Below are positions 1 through 10,004 of a DNA stretch of 64,000 nucleotides, piece after piece. The stretch spans positions 1 through 64,000 of the forward strand of contig NHZP01000009.1 of NCBI GenBank assembly GCA_003313425.1, written 5' to 3'. The notes beneath the pieces were generated by a model. It was not told the DNA's origin and ran no database searches. It saw nothing but the letters and a program-made list of their open reading frames with translations. Every line of letters begins with the position of its first letter. The stretch's first letter is position 1. The position numbers and the translations under genes are program-made. This stretch comes from Pseudopyrenochaeta lycopersici (Eukaryota; Ascomycota; Dothideomycetes; Pleosporales; Pseudopyrenochaetaceae).

Positions 1-239
1 TAGATCCTAGAAGGTAAGTAAATTATAGCTCTTATAGCTATTAATTACTAGTAGCTAGTAACTACTTACTATCTAGGCTACTATATACTAGATAAAGTGC
101 TATAGCTAGGCTAGACTAAGTTTATTATTAGTCTAGCTATTCTTACTAAGGCCTATACGCTAGCCCTTAGATAGATTAGGTAACTAGGACTTATTATAGT
201 TCTTAGCTTTAAAGATAATAAAGAGTAGAATTGTCTAGC
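1..239 (-). pseudogene. Fot1/pogo-type transposase, catalytic (DDE) part, RIP-degraded, runs off left edge
   Basis: Read on the minus strand from 239 down, the frame gives residues typical of the DDE domain of fungal Fot1/pogo transposases: a PFIIFKAKNY-like block, then RIGLSKN, then LLVINSYKSYN, which stands where the family has its ILDGHxSH motif. Stops are TAG or TAA where the family has Trp or Gln, as RIP predicts. The frame joins exactly to the N-terminal half at 8045-8672 if element A and one copy of its CTAGC duplication are removed (NAIG, then a stop that was probably Trp, then TIL). This is therefore one transposase split by A. The C-terminal end lies outside the window. Not functional. 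Confidence 0.8.
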
Positions 240-545
240 TGTCAGGAGCCAATGACACCTGACTGGACTGGCTGACGAGTCTGGTGTACCTGAGGCATAC
301 TCGGCCAGTTTAGCCTATAATAGGCCAGATTGGGGCTATCAAAGGCGGGGTTAACCTCCTTTGGCCCGATTGGTCCCAGGTGCGGGGTAAGGGGAATATA
401 AAAGCCCCTTAGGATCCTGCCTGTACGGCAGCGATCCTTCTAGTTACTAATGCAACCCTATTATCCCTTATTAAACTCCTTTGTGCCTATCTGACCCTAA
501 CAACCCTGAGGACTAGGCTATAACTATATAGAACTAGTCCTGACA
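240..545 (+). repeat. Element A 5' LTR
   Basis: 306 bp, near-identical to 7739-8044, with differences that are C/T or G/A transitions. A TATAAAA box lies at 397-403. The inferred transcript start near 430 is complementary to sequence just after the LTR (see the self-priming entry). Confidence 0.95.
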
Positions 546-556
546 TTAGGATCGCT
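397..556 (+). promoter_or_regulatory. Element A TATA box, inferred transcript start and self-priming site
   Basis: TATAAAA is at 397-403. AGCGATCCT at 430-438, 33 nt further on, is the perfect reverse complement of AGGATCGCT at 548-556. That site begins after a 2-nt gap from the LTR end (545). In Tf1/sushi-type elements the 5' end of the mRNA anneals to such a site to prime reverse transcription, and a tRNA-type TGG site is not obvious here. The complementarity is seen directly; the priming role is inferred from that known mechanism and from the same layout in the other families of this window. Confidence 0.6.
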
Positions 557-839
557 CTCTTTAGAGACAGCACTCTAACAGGATGACTTAAAGGATAACA
601 CAGTCTCGTGTCTATACCCTAGTAGAGGGCCTGGACAGTTTAACCTATCTAAATACCCAAACACTAGGCACAGAACGAGTCCCTGAAACTTAGACTGTTA
701 CTGGGGAACTAGTAAGGGAACGCGACACAGAGTCGAGGGCTATATCAGCCCGATCAACCTTAATTAAGCCCGCGCAAGGACGTTCTAGCACAGAACACCT
801 ATCTTAGGCGGACCCTAAGTCAACAGAGCCTGACACGGC

Positions 840-1990
840 TTAAGGTAGCGTCGACTAGGCTCTAGCTACACAACATGTCTAGCTAAGTAGTAACGTGTTA
901 GGAAATGCCTTATCTAACCCTCCTACACGCGTTCTAGACGCAGATAGAGATAAAGTAGATCTAGAGTACGTTAAGTTGCGAAGAAGAATTAAGGCTAAGA
1001 CACAACGCCGCGCTATTATTAAAATGCGCGTAGAAGCTGCAGTACTAGAGGCAGATAATAAGGAAGCTATAAAAGCGCTGAAGGAAGGCCCTAAACAGAC
1101 TAGGCTATCCTCCTTGCGCCTACTACGCCCTAAACTACCTTAAAGGTATAATAAGAAGAACAGAATAGAGTATAACTGCTAGGTAAAGGACTGCGAGGCC
1201 TACTTTATATAATGCCCTACAGACTTCTAGTAGGAGGTGTATAAAATTACCTTCTCTCTCTAATACGTCTTAGATTAGTGTAAGATAACGTAGGAAGAGT
1301 ACTATTTATAAGAAGAGGCTAAAGCTATAAGATAGTAACCTACTTAGAAGGATCTTAAGTAAAACATGCTTAATACGTTAGGAACTCTTAAGGAAAGGCA
1401 CCTTGTCGCCTACGATGCAGTAAATGCATACTAGCAGGGCCTAAAAGAGACACTTACAGCTGTATTAGACTATTTACACTAATATTAGGAGGAACTAGGC
1501 AAAACCTACTCTATAGCTTTAAGGTAAAGCTGTTACTTTAGATCCTTAACTAAGGAAATATAAGTAAGGCTGTAAAATGTTCTAGTCTAGGAGAGGGAGA
1601 CCCTCTCTTAGATAGAGGAATAAGCTAATATTATCTTTAGGCATCTTAGGGAGCTTAATGTCCTTGTAGCCCTGCTAGCCTAGAGAACAGATAGAAAACT
1701 CTTACTTAGCTTAGAAGAGGATAAAAAGCCTTAGAAAAGGTATAAGGGGGAAAAAAAGGGGATATTACCTCCTAAAGAGACCTAGCAGGCCCCCTTTTAC
1801 TCTAAATATAGCTAGAGTAACCTGCTACTTTTGTAGCGAGAAGGGATATTACAAAACTTAATGTCTAAAGCTAAATACTGAGGAAAAGGACCTATCTACT
1901 TAGAATAAGGGAAAAGAGAAGGGCCGTAAGGACTAGGACCTTACCTTACAGCCTATCTAGAACTCTTTAGGGAAACTTCTAAGAAGGGGA
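840..1990 (+). pseudogene. Element A gag, RIP-degraded
   Basis: A stretch open at 895-1143 is rich in Arg, Lys and Glu, followed by frames broken by TAA and TAG. Near the end is a zinc knuckle at 1823-1864: C-x2-C-x4-Y-x4-C, where the Tyr codon TAT stands for the usual His codon CAT, a CpA-to-TpA change. The exact start codon cannot be fixed. Gag forms the retroelement particle. This copy is non-functional. Confidence 0.75.
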
Positions 1991-4900
1991 CCCTATAAGA
2001 GGCTATTTATCCTCCTTAAGTAAGGTTGTTAATAGTAGTTACTACTATTAGCACCTTAAAGGAAATTGAGGCCCTTATAGATAGAGGGTTACAGCTTAAC
2101 CTCCTATTAGTAGTCCTAGCTAAGAAGTAGGACCTAGTTATTAAGCCTGCACTAGACTTTCTAGTAAGAAGTGTTAGTAGTAAAGATTTAACTGTCTACG
2201 GTACTATAAGGGTAAAAGTAGCTATAACAGACTTAAGAGGGCGAAAATAGGTAGAACTAGTCCCTTTTGTTATAGTAGACATTAAAAGGTTTAAAATCTA
2301 CCTAGGCTTACTATAGATTAATTAAGTTAACCTTAAGTTAAACTACGCCTAGCGTAGAATACTTTTTTAGGGCTCTAAAGGAAGAAATGCTAAGCCTTTT
2401 AGGTAAGTTAGAATTAAGGATGCGGAGGAATTTGAAAGAACTCTCTAAAGCGCATAAACTAATGTATATGCGCTTACTATCTGCACAGTTGGCTAGACTG
2501 GCCTAGATTCGCCTATTATAGGATAGATGCCTAAGGACTACGTAGAGTACGCTGATATAGGCTTGGAGGAGGTTGCAAGCCTCTTGCTAGACTACGGACC
2601 CTAGGATTTGGCTATTAACCTAGAGGAAGGTACTTAGCTACTATAGCAGCCCTTATATAACCTCTTAGCGACTAAATTAGAGGTGTTACAAAAGTATATC
2701 TAGGAGTTGCTAGTAAAAGGCTAGATAAGGCGCTTAAGGTCTCCTGCAGGAGCCTCTATCCTCTTTGCTAAGAAAAAAGATAGTAGTTTGCGCCTTTGTG
2801 TGGACTATAGAGGCCTAAACAAGATTACTGTTAAGAATTATTACTCTTTACCTCTTATTACAGAGTCTTTAGAGTGATTAGTAGCTGCTAAGTAGTACTC
2901 TAAGCTAGATATCCGCGACGCCTACTATAGGATTAGGATAAGGGGAGGTGACGAGTGGAAAATAGCTTTCCGCACCAGATACGGCTATTTTAAGTATACT
3001 GTAGTCCCTTTTAGGTTAACTAACGTACTAGCTTAATTTTAAGCCTATATAAACGAGGCTCTAGCAGGGTTAGTTAATACTACCTGCGTAGTCTACCTTA
3101 ACGATATCCTTATCTACTCTAGGATAAAAGAAGATTATATCTGCGATATCTAGGAAATTCTCTCTAGATTACGCAAGTTTAAGCTTTATATTAAACCTTT
3201 AAAGTGTAAATAGCACACTAGGCGCACAGAATTCCTTAGATATATAATTTCCCTAGAAAGAGTATTAGTAGACAAAAATTAAGCTAAGACAGTTACTAAA
3301 TAGCTAGAGCCTACAAGTGTTTAGGGCGTCTGCGTGTTTATTAGCTTTATAAACTACTACTAATGCTTTATTACTAACTTCTCTTAGATTACCCTACTGT
3401 TAACTACTTTAACTAAGAAAGGGCTAAATGCGGCTAAGGGTGGCTCCTCTTAGAGGAAAGAGGAGGGTTAATAGCTAGAGATAGGAGAAGACGCTAGGAA
3501 AGCCTTTAGAAAGCTTAAGGCTGCATTCCTAGAGGCCCTAATCCTAGCTTACTTTAAAAGGAACTAAAGAACTAGGGTTAAGACTAATACCTTAGGCAGC
3601 GTAATTACAGGCATTCTATCCTAATTTAAGCTAAATAAGGGAAAATTAGGTATATAGAGGCTAGTAGACTTCTATTCTCGCAAACTAGCCTAAGTAGAGT
3701 ATAATTATAAGGTACACGATTAAGAACTGCTAGCTATTATAAAAAGTCTAGTATACTAGCGCTATTACTTAGTTAGGACCCTATTTAAACTATAGACTAA
3801 CTATATAAACCTAAAATAGTTTATAGAGACTAAAGCCCTAAATTACTAATAAGTAAGGTTATACTTAGCGTTAACTAAGTTTAATTTTACTCTAGAATAC
3901 AGGCTAGGGGTAATAAATTCTGCAGACGGTCTATCTAGACGCCCAGACTATATAGCTAAGCTTCAAACCCTAGCCTTAAAGTATAATTAGGCGTTTGTGG
4001 AGCCCCTGCAGAGATTGCTAACAAAAAGGCTAGATAAGGACTATCTGTTGTTAGCAGCTGTTACTTATTCCAGCGCTAAGGGAGTAGATCTGCAGGAAGC
4101 TCTATATAAGTTTTAACGGGTTAAAATAGACCTTAGGCGTAAGGAGAATAACGAGGACAGGCCTGAAGGAACAGAGGGCAGTAATAAGGCCTCCTTAGTA
4201 GAAACTAAGGTAGGCAAGGATAAGAACGGCCTGATTGGGGCCGGAACGGCCTAATCTCGCTAAAGAGTCCTTAAAATAGACTAAGAGAAGGCGACGGCCC
4301 TTGCAGGATGTTATGATAACCTAATGGCGGGTTATTTTGGCGTAAGGAGGACACTTAAGAAGTTGTCTCGCCGATATACCTAGCTAGGGATAGCTAAGGA
4401 TGTAGCTGCTTACTGTAATAACTGCCTATATTATAGAAAGTTAATAGTAGTAAAGTAGAAGCCTTATAGTCTATTGCATCTACTTATAGCCTCTACGCGT
4501 GCGTAGGAGACTGTTATAATAGATTTTATTACAGAATTGCCTCTAAGTAAGTTCTAAGGGTTAGTTTATAACGTAATATTAGTAATTATGGATAAGCTAA
4601 CTAAAATGGCCTATTACGTCTTAGCAAGGGGCGATTAGAATAGGCAGGACCTAGCCTAGGCCTAGCTACGCGAAGTTATTAGACTTTACGGAGTACTATA
4701 AACAATTATCTCTAATAGAGGTTCTTTAATAAACTTAAAGCACTAGAAGACGTTTAACTATTACCTTAATTTAAAGAGGGTTTTAACGTCTGCCTACTAT
4801 CTATAGACTAATAGTTAGACAGAAAGGCAAAATTAGACTCTAGAGTAGTACCTTTAGTGTTATTATAACTTAGAGTAGGATAATTAGGCTTTATAGCTGT

Positions 4901-5570
4901 CTGTAGGGGAATTTACCTATAATAATAGTGTATATTTAACTATAAAGGACACCTTATTCCGTGCGAACTACGGAATAGACCTAATAGGGCTAGAATAGCC
5001 TAAATCTCCCTTAGAAGGGGGAGAGTTACTCCTTAGAAGGGATATTACAGCTTACATTATTAATATCTAGAAAAGGTGTTAAAAAGAAATTAAAGCTGTA
5101 AATAAATACTATAAAAGGTATACTAATAAGAAATAATTACTAGCTAAATTTAAGGTTAGAGACTAAGTACTAGTATCTAACTAAAATATTAAGTTATTAA
5201 GGCTAAAAAAGAAACTTAACTAGAAATACTCTAGACTTAGAACTATTATGGCCTAATATAGCCTATCTACGTATAAGGTAGACTATCTAGGGCTAAAAGG
5301 GGTCTACCTAGTTTTTTACGCCTTACTATTAAACCTATATATTAAAAAGGGTTTAATATAACACCCTAAAGATCTACCTATAGACACTCTCTACAGCTAT
5401 AGTAACGATGTCTATAAGGTAGAAAGAATAGTTAATTATAAGCGTAACTAAAAAGGCTAATAGGAATACCTAATTAAATAGAAAAACTACCCTAATAAAG
5501 ATAATACCTAGGAGGTAGTAACTAATATTTCTAGTAATACGCTTAAAGCATTCTAAAAGAGGACCTAGAG
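1990..5570 (+). pseudogene. Element A pol (protease, RT, RNase H, integrase, chromodomain), RIP-degraded
   Basis: A protease-like LIDRG lies near 2070. The reverse transcriptase shows [16 protein letters not shown] near 2790 and YLNDIL at 3094-3111, the YxDD box with the first Asp changed to Asn. RNase H spans about 3550-3950. The integrase core is about 4515-4860, starting IDFITELP, with ISNRG where the second catalytic Asp is now Asn. A chromodomain at 5408-5553 reads VYKVERIVNYK, then YLIK, then NYPNKDNT. Many in-frame TAG and TAA codons replace Trp and Gln. The domain order identifies a Ty3/gypsy chromovirus. Confidence 0.9.
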
Positions 5571-5643
5571 CCCTATTAGGACCTAAACTAGTATAAAAAG
5601 GCGTAGATTAATAGAGGATACCCTAAGTTGTTGTAGACGATAA

Positions 5644-5660
5644 CTAAAAAGGGGGGGGAT
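5644..5660 (+). promoter_or_regulatory. Element A internal polypurine tract at end of pol
   Basis: A run of A then eight or more G directly follows the pol frame, about 2.1 kb before the usual polypurine tract at 7725-7738. It could be a second plus-strand primer, or the scar of an older 3' end from before the antisense region was gained. This rests on base composition only. Confidence 0.45.
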
Positions 5661-6079
5661 AGTTAAGAAGGAATAATGCTAGAGATACTAGGAAAAGGAA
5701 AACTTAGCTACTTTTACTTTATAATTTTTCTTATAAGGTTTTTTTTAAGGTGTTTAATAGCGCTGCAACTACTAGCCTAGGAAAGTATCTCCTGCATACC
5801 TATTACTTAGCCTATTATAGCCTAGAAAGACGTAATCTAGGGCAATCTTAGGGATATATAGTGTATTATACCCTATAAAGTACCTAGTAGGCTAAATAGG
5901 CCCCTTCTAAGCTAGAAGAGCTTATATTACCCTAAATACTATTAAGATACTATAAGAGGTAGAAGAAGGGCTACTAAAGGCTAGAAAAGGGGGTATTAAA
6001 TCTAAAAATGCACCTAGACTGAACGCTAGATAACTGAAACTACTATTTTTATGCTGAACTAAGCTAGTTCTTTATGCTA

Positions 6080-6502
6080 TTCTAGCCTATTATACTCTAA
6101 TTAACTAGATTATAGCCAAAATTACCTATTAATAAGCTTATTAAGTTTAGCCTGAGCTGCCTTAATAATAGCCTTCTAATTATCTACCTTAGTCTGCTAT
6201 TTTTCCTTAGTAGTAGCGGTTTTAGCGCTATTTAAGGCCTTTCTAGCCTAGTTTAGCTCCTTTAGGGCCGCAGCCTTCTTATTAGAGAGTTTAGTAAGCT
6301 TTTAGTAATAATCGCGAATCTAACAGGCGGTTTAAGGGCCTTTAATAGTAGTAATATAAACGTTCCGCTTTTTCTAGAAGAGATTAGGCTAGTAAAGGCT
6401 AAATTAGGCTATTTTAGCCTAAACAGGGGTACTTACAGCCTTAGAAGGCGCAAAGTTAGCCTCCTTACTAGGAACCTCCTCTAATTTGCGCTTCTGAGCC
6501 AT
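6080..6502 (-). pseudogene. Element A antisense ORF (Lys/Ala-rich, unknown)
   Basis: On the minus strand an ATG at 6502 opens a frame starting MAQKRKLEEVPSKEANFAPSK and running about 140 codons to near 6080. It is interrupted only by TAG and TAA. It is rich in Lys, Ala, Glu and Gln, with a coiled-coil-like stretch (NKKAAALKEL, then ARKALNSAKTATTKEK). It lies between pol and the 3' LTR, opposite to gag-pol. I do not recognise the family. The codon pattern looks like RIP-hit coding sequence rather than chance. The frame may also extend upstream of this ATG. Confidence 0.5.
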
Positions 6503-6539
6503 ATTCTTAGTAATAATAGTGTCTTTTGCCCTAGAACAG

Positions 6540-7440
6540 CCCTTAGAGTACACGGAAGTACTTATAGTCTTTAGATCTAATAAAGCACTACTATAAAAAG
6601 TACAGCTATTAGAATATAAGTAGTACAGGCTAGAAACATATTAGCTATGCCCCCTTCCTCTCTAAGTTTAGCCTGGAATGGGCTAAAGACAGCTACTTAC
6701 TAGTGGATAGAGGTAATAAGTTTATTGTAAGGATCTATAAGGTCACGCCTAGCCTCCTTAATAGTAATCTAGGTATTATTAGCTAATAATGGGGTGGTGC
6801 GGCCTAGTCTAGGGAAAGGAGGGCTCTTTCTAAAGGTAATACAGGAATATTAGCTAATAATAACTAAGAGCTCGTAAAAGTTATTATCTCCAGGCACCTA
6901 TAACCTAGAATTAGCTAATCTAGCCTAATCTAGCTAGTTACGGCCTATTTTAAGCTAGAAATAGTACTTACAGTAAAGTAATTAGTAGAAGTAGAGTAGC
7001 AACGCTTACACTGCTTATATTGATGCCCCTTAGTATAAAGAAACGCCTAAGGACAGGTAGTAGGCGAGAAAATATAGTAAGAATTAGAAGAACCCTTAGC
7101 CTAAGCAGTAATACATTAAATATAAGGTAAGATAGTAGCTACTCTAGTAGTAGAGAAGTCTTCTAGGCGACGCTAATAATCTGTAGTAACTATTATACTA
7201 AATTAGGCTGAAATAGTCTAGACTAGGTAAGAAAGGAAAAGATTAAGCTAAATATAGGCCAGAGCGGGATAGAATACCTGTAACTAGCTCTAAAATAGTT
7301 AGGTTAGCCGCATTCTAGATAAACTTGCCCTTTTCTGCAGTCCTTTAGGCCTTATTAAGCTAAATTAGCCTAATATAGCCTAAACTATAGTAAATTAAGG
7401 GGATCTACATAGATTTAGCTAAAGAGGGACTTACTAAAAA
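6540..7440 (-). other. Possible second antisense frame in element A, with TATA box at 7485-7493
   Basis: One minus-strand frame from 7440 to about 6540 has no TGA and only TAA or TAG stops. It includes more plausible stretches near 6660-6840 (PPFPRLGRTTPLLANN, then KEARRDLIDPYNKL). Upstream on the minus strand are a TATATAAGG box (7485-7493) and a CT-rich run, a common fungal promoter style. RIP-altered DNA is poor in TGA everywhere, so the absence of TGA is weak evidence. The function is unknown. Confidence 0.3.
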
Positions 7441-7738
7441 ATTTTAAAATAGGAGTGGAGTGTAAGAAAGAGGGAGGATGTAGGCCTTATATACCTATAG
7501 TCCGTGCGGAAGGTCCGTGCTTAATTAAAAGTCTAGAACCTTCTCTTACCTAGGTTTACCTATAGATTACCCGGTAGTATAGGGCACTACGCCTATTTAC
7601 TAATTATAACCCTCTTTTACCCTTATGTGCACTATATTCAGCTAGGTTGCGCTAATGTAGCCCTTATAAGGGATAACTAAGTTATATAGCTATCTTCTTA
7701 GGACGAGACAAGACGTCTTTATCCAAGAGGGGGGATAA

Positions 7739-8044
7739 TGTTAGGAGCCAATAACACCTGACTGGACTGGCTGACAAGTCTGGTGTACCCGAGGCATACT
7801 CGGCCAGTTTAGCCTACAATAGGCTAGATTGGGGCCATTAAAGGCGGGGTTGACCTCCTTTGGCCCGATTGGTTCTAGGTGCGGGGTAAGGGGAACATAA
7901 AAGCCCCTCAGGATCCTGCCTGTACGGCAGCGATCCTTCTAGTCACTAATGTAACCCTATTATCCCTTATTGAACTCCTTTGTGCCCATCTGACCCCAAC
8001 AACCCTGAGGACCAGGCTATAACCATATAGAACTAGTCCTGACA
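7739..8044 (+). repeat. Element A 3' LTR
   Basis: 306 bp, partner of 240-545. It keeps several CpA sites that are TpA in the 5' LTR and the reverse, so the two were mutated independently after insertion. It is followed by the duplicated CTAGC. Confidence 0.95.
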
Positions 8045-8672
8045 CTAGCCTATAGCGTTAATACTAGCAATTAACGTTACCTACTCGCAGTTACTAAGTT
8101 GTATCTCTAGTAGTTAAGTACGTCTCTTAGACGCAGTTACTACCTTAACAGACTCTCCTACGCCTATAGTAAAGCTAGTCTTATTAAAGTTATAGGTATC
8201 TTTATCTAGAACGCTGTACTTAGCTTTAATATTACGTATAAGGTTAAACTAGGGGCTAATAACAGCTAGATCGCTGCATAGGACTCTCTAGTAGTCGCGT
8301 AGCCTACTTAGCTAGGATTTAATCTTAGGCTTATAAGAGACGAAGTTTCTAGCCTATTTTTCTCTTACTTAGCTACTACTATAGGCAGCTAGTAACTAAT
8401 TTACTATCTTACAGAGATAAGATAGTATAGGGGCAAATCCTCGCGCGTCTAGCTTCCTTATATATTAGATAATCGCGTCTTCCTTGTACCTGTTAAGCTT
8501 TAATAAGTTAGGTTAGCTGTCGCGTTATAAAAGCTTTCTAGCGCGTTAGTTATAGAGAGTCCTTCTAGGAACGTTATAGACTGCTGTAGCTTGTTAATTA
8601 CTTAATGTCGCGTCTTTTTTTATTACTTAGATAGCTAAGATAATTCTATCCTTACAAGGGAGTAATTTAATA
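8045..8672 (-). pseudogene. Fot1/pogo-type transposase, N-terminal part, RIP-degraded
   Basis: Reading minus from about 8672, a helix-turn-helix region (KDATLSN, then VYNVPRRTLYN) matches the psq/CENP-B-type start of fungal pogo transposases. It is followed by YIRKLDARGFAPILSYLC, the conserved block before the DDE domain, and ends with VTLIASINAIG at the element A junction. The catalytic half continues at 239-1. The start is approximate because the original ATG is not visible. The transposase would act in the nucleus on its own terminal repeats. Broken by both RIP and insertion. Confidence 0.8.
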
Positions 8673-8728
8673 TTAAGTTGTTAAGATATTGTAGTTAAAG
8701 GTAGAAAGAGGTGTGGTCTTGGCAAGAG

Positions 8729-8770
8729 TAGGCGTTTCGCTTACCTAGGCGTTTCGCTTGCCGCTCACGT
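8729..8770 (-). repeat. Terminal repeat of the Fot1/pogo element, two 17-bp-spaced sites
   Basis: TAGGCGTTTCGCTT occurs at 8729-8742 and 8746-8759. The block ends in CGCTCACGT at 8770, followed by TA, the usual pogo/Tc1 target. Doubled motifs at the element end are typical transposase-binding sites. The other end lies outside the window. Confidence 0.6.
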
Positions 8771-9335
8771 TATAAGTTCTACAAACTTAATTTTTTTAAA
8801 AATAACTAGTACTCAAAGTACTAAAAAAGTAAAAGAGTAAAAGATGTTAAGAAAAGTATAAGATAGAATACCGTATAAACTTACTACGCTGGCGAAACGC
8901 TAGACAAGGGTCAGAGACAGCTAGAGGATCTTAGGTCGCACCGAATGCAGTTTAGTATAAGAACCCCTACAAAATCAATATTAACTCTAATTTCTAGTCC
9001 GCCTGCAACTTATTTTACTCTTAAGTTCCTGCGATACCTAGTTTTTAGAAGGTTTTAAGGTTAATTTAGTAAGGGTAGCTCGTGCCCTGCGCTTGCTAGT
9101 AACCTAATAGCTTATTACTATTAAATAGCTACTAAGAGCTAGGACAGTTTTATAGGCGATTACTATATAAAATAGGTCTACTGCTTAAACACTATACTAT
9201 TATTTTATAGTAAAGCTATCTACTTAGTAGTAGCGTAGTACTAAGCCTAATTAGGAAATAGATAATAGAAAGTTTAAGAACTCTACTACTAAGCTTAAGC
9301 TCTACTACTACTCTTACTACTACCCTTACTACTAC
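8771..9335. other. RIP-degraded spacer, no recognised gene
   Basis: AT-rich, TpA-rich sequence with a short TAC/TAG-rich run before element F. One GGCGAAACGCTAG near 8890 resembles an inverted pogo terminal motif, but I could not define an element around it. Nothing else is supported. Confidence 0.5.
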
Positions 9336-9392
9336 TGTGCCGATGCACTTGGTGACCTGGTCACCTGGCCACTAAGGGCATCTCAGCTAGTT

Positions 9393-9492
9393 AGATGCAG
9401 CAGTTCAGATGCAGCAGTTCAGATGCAGCAGTTCAGATGCAGCAGTTCAGATGCAGCAGCTCAGGCCACAGCAGCTTAGGCCACAACAGCTC
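9393..9492 (+). repeat. 14-bp minisatellite inside element F
   Basis: Unit AGATGCAGCAGTTC, five copies, followed by degenerate AGGCCACAGCAGCT-like units. It keeps intact CpA and TpG sites, so it has escaped RIP or postdates it. Confidence 0.9.
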
Positions 9493-9573
9493 AGACTTCA
9501 AGGCAATTAAGCGAGATTAGCAGAAAAATAAGGATATAAGGAGGCAGGCAGGCGGAGAACATCAAAGAAAAAT

Positions 9574-9760
9574 ATCCAAGGAAACCAAGCAGAAGAAACG
9601 ATCCAAGGAAACCAAGCAGAGGAACGATCCAAGGAAACCAAGCAGAAGAAACGATCCAAGGAAACCAAGCAGAGGAACGATCCAAGGAAACCAAGCAGAA
9701 GAAACGATCTAAGGAAACCAAGCAGAAGAAACAATCAAGGGGAACCAAGCAGATAACCAT
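9574..9760 (+). repeat. 26/27-bp minisatellite inside element F
   Basis: About six and a half copies of a unit starting ATCCAAGGAAACCAAGCAGA. Copies of 27 and 26 bp (AGAAACG or GGAACG endings) alternate, which suggests expansion by a 53-bp double unit. The long minus-strand frames across it are repeat artefacts. Confidence 0.9.
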
Positions 9761-9855
9761 CCAGAGAAGGATCCAGAGGATCTGATATTAAGGAACATCC
9801 AGAAGTAATTAAGACAGTACAGATAGACAGACAGATACGGCTACTACAGTTATTA

Positions 9856-9865
9856 CCCCCCCCCC
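9856..9865 (+). repeat. C10 homopolymer in element F
   Basis: Ten consecutive C, which are G on the opposite strand. They may be part of a former purine tract or simple slippage. Confidence 0.8.
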
Positions 9866-10004
9866 TATTATTGTTCATCCTTGTTTACCTACCTCCTACC
9901 TCTCATCTCATCCTTGATGGGATGACTACCTAGCTGTGTTCAGTGAGCTCAAGGCTACCATCGACAGGGAGAAGTTGGCTGAGGCCTCTGTTCCTGCACA
10001 CTAC

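Larger units (their letters stand above)
240..8044 (+). mobile_element. Element A: full-length Ty3/gypsy LTR retrotransposon (7805 bp)
   Basis: The two 306-bp LTRs are 240-545 and 7739-8044, both TGT...ACA, flanked by a perfect 5-bp target duplication CTAGC (235-239 and 8045-8049). The internal order is gag with a zinc knuckle, protease, reverse transcriptase, RNase H, integrase, chromodomain, which is the chromovirus order. A polypurine tract (7725-7738) abuts the 3' LTR and a second runs of G ends pol near 5647-5655. About 2.1 kb lies between pol and the 3' LTR, and it reads better on the opposite strand. All frames are RIP-mutated. The insertion split a Fot1-like transposase. Confidence 0.95.
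9336..10000 (+). mobile_element. Element F: solo-LTR-like unit of the E family (665 bp)
   Basis: It begins TGTGCCGATGCACTTGGT and ends CCTCTGTTCCTGCACA, giving perfect TGTGC/GCACA termini, flanked by a 4-bp duplication CTAC (9332-9335, 10001-10004). About 55 bp at one end and about 60 bp at the other match the inverted LTR of element E (39872-40199), but the middle differs and holds two minisatellites and a C10 run. A solo LTR of an E-related family is the simplest reading; a non-autonomous derivative is possible. It is much less RIP-altered than its surroundings. The strand is given by analogy with E, whose genes run minus. Confidence 0.75.

Noticed and set aside
9393..9462. Regular 14-bp repeats considered as a CRISPR-like array
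   Set aside because: Units are directly adjacent with no spacers, and the window is a eukaryotic genome.
9491..9760. Long minus-strand frames (89 and 75 codons) with repeated FLGWFPWIV-like units
   Set aside because: They come from the 26/27-bp minisatellite of element F, are open in more than one frame and have no start context.
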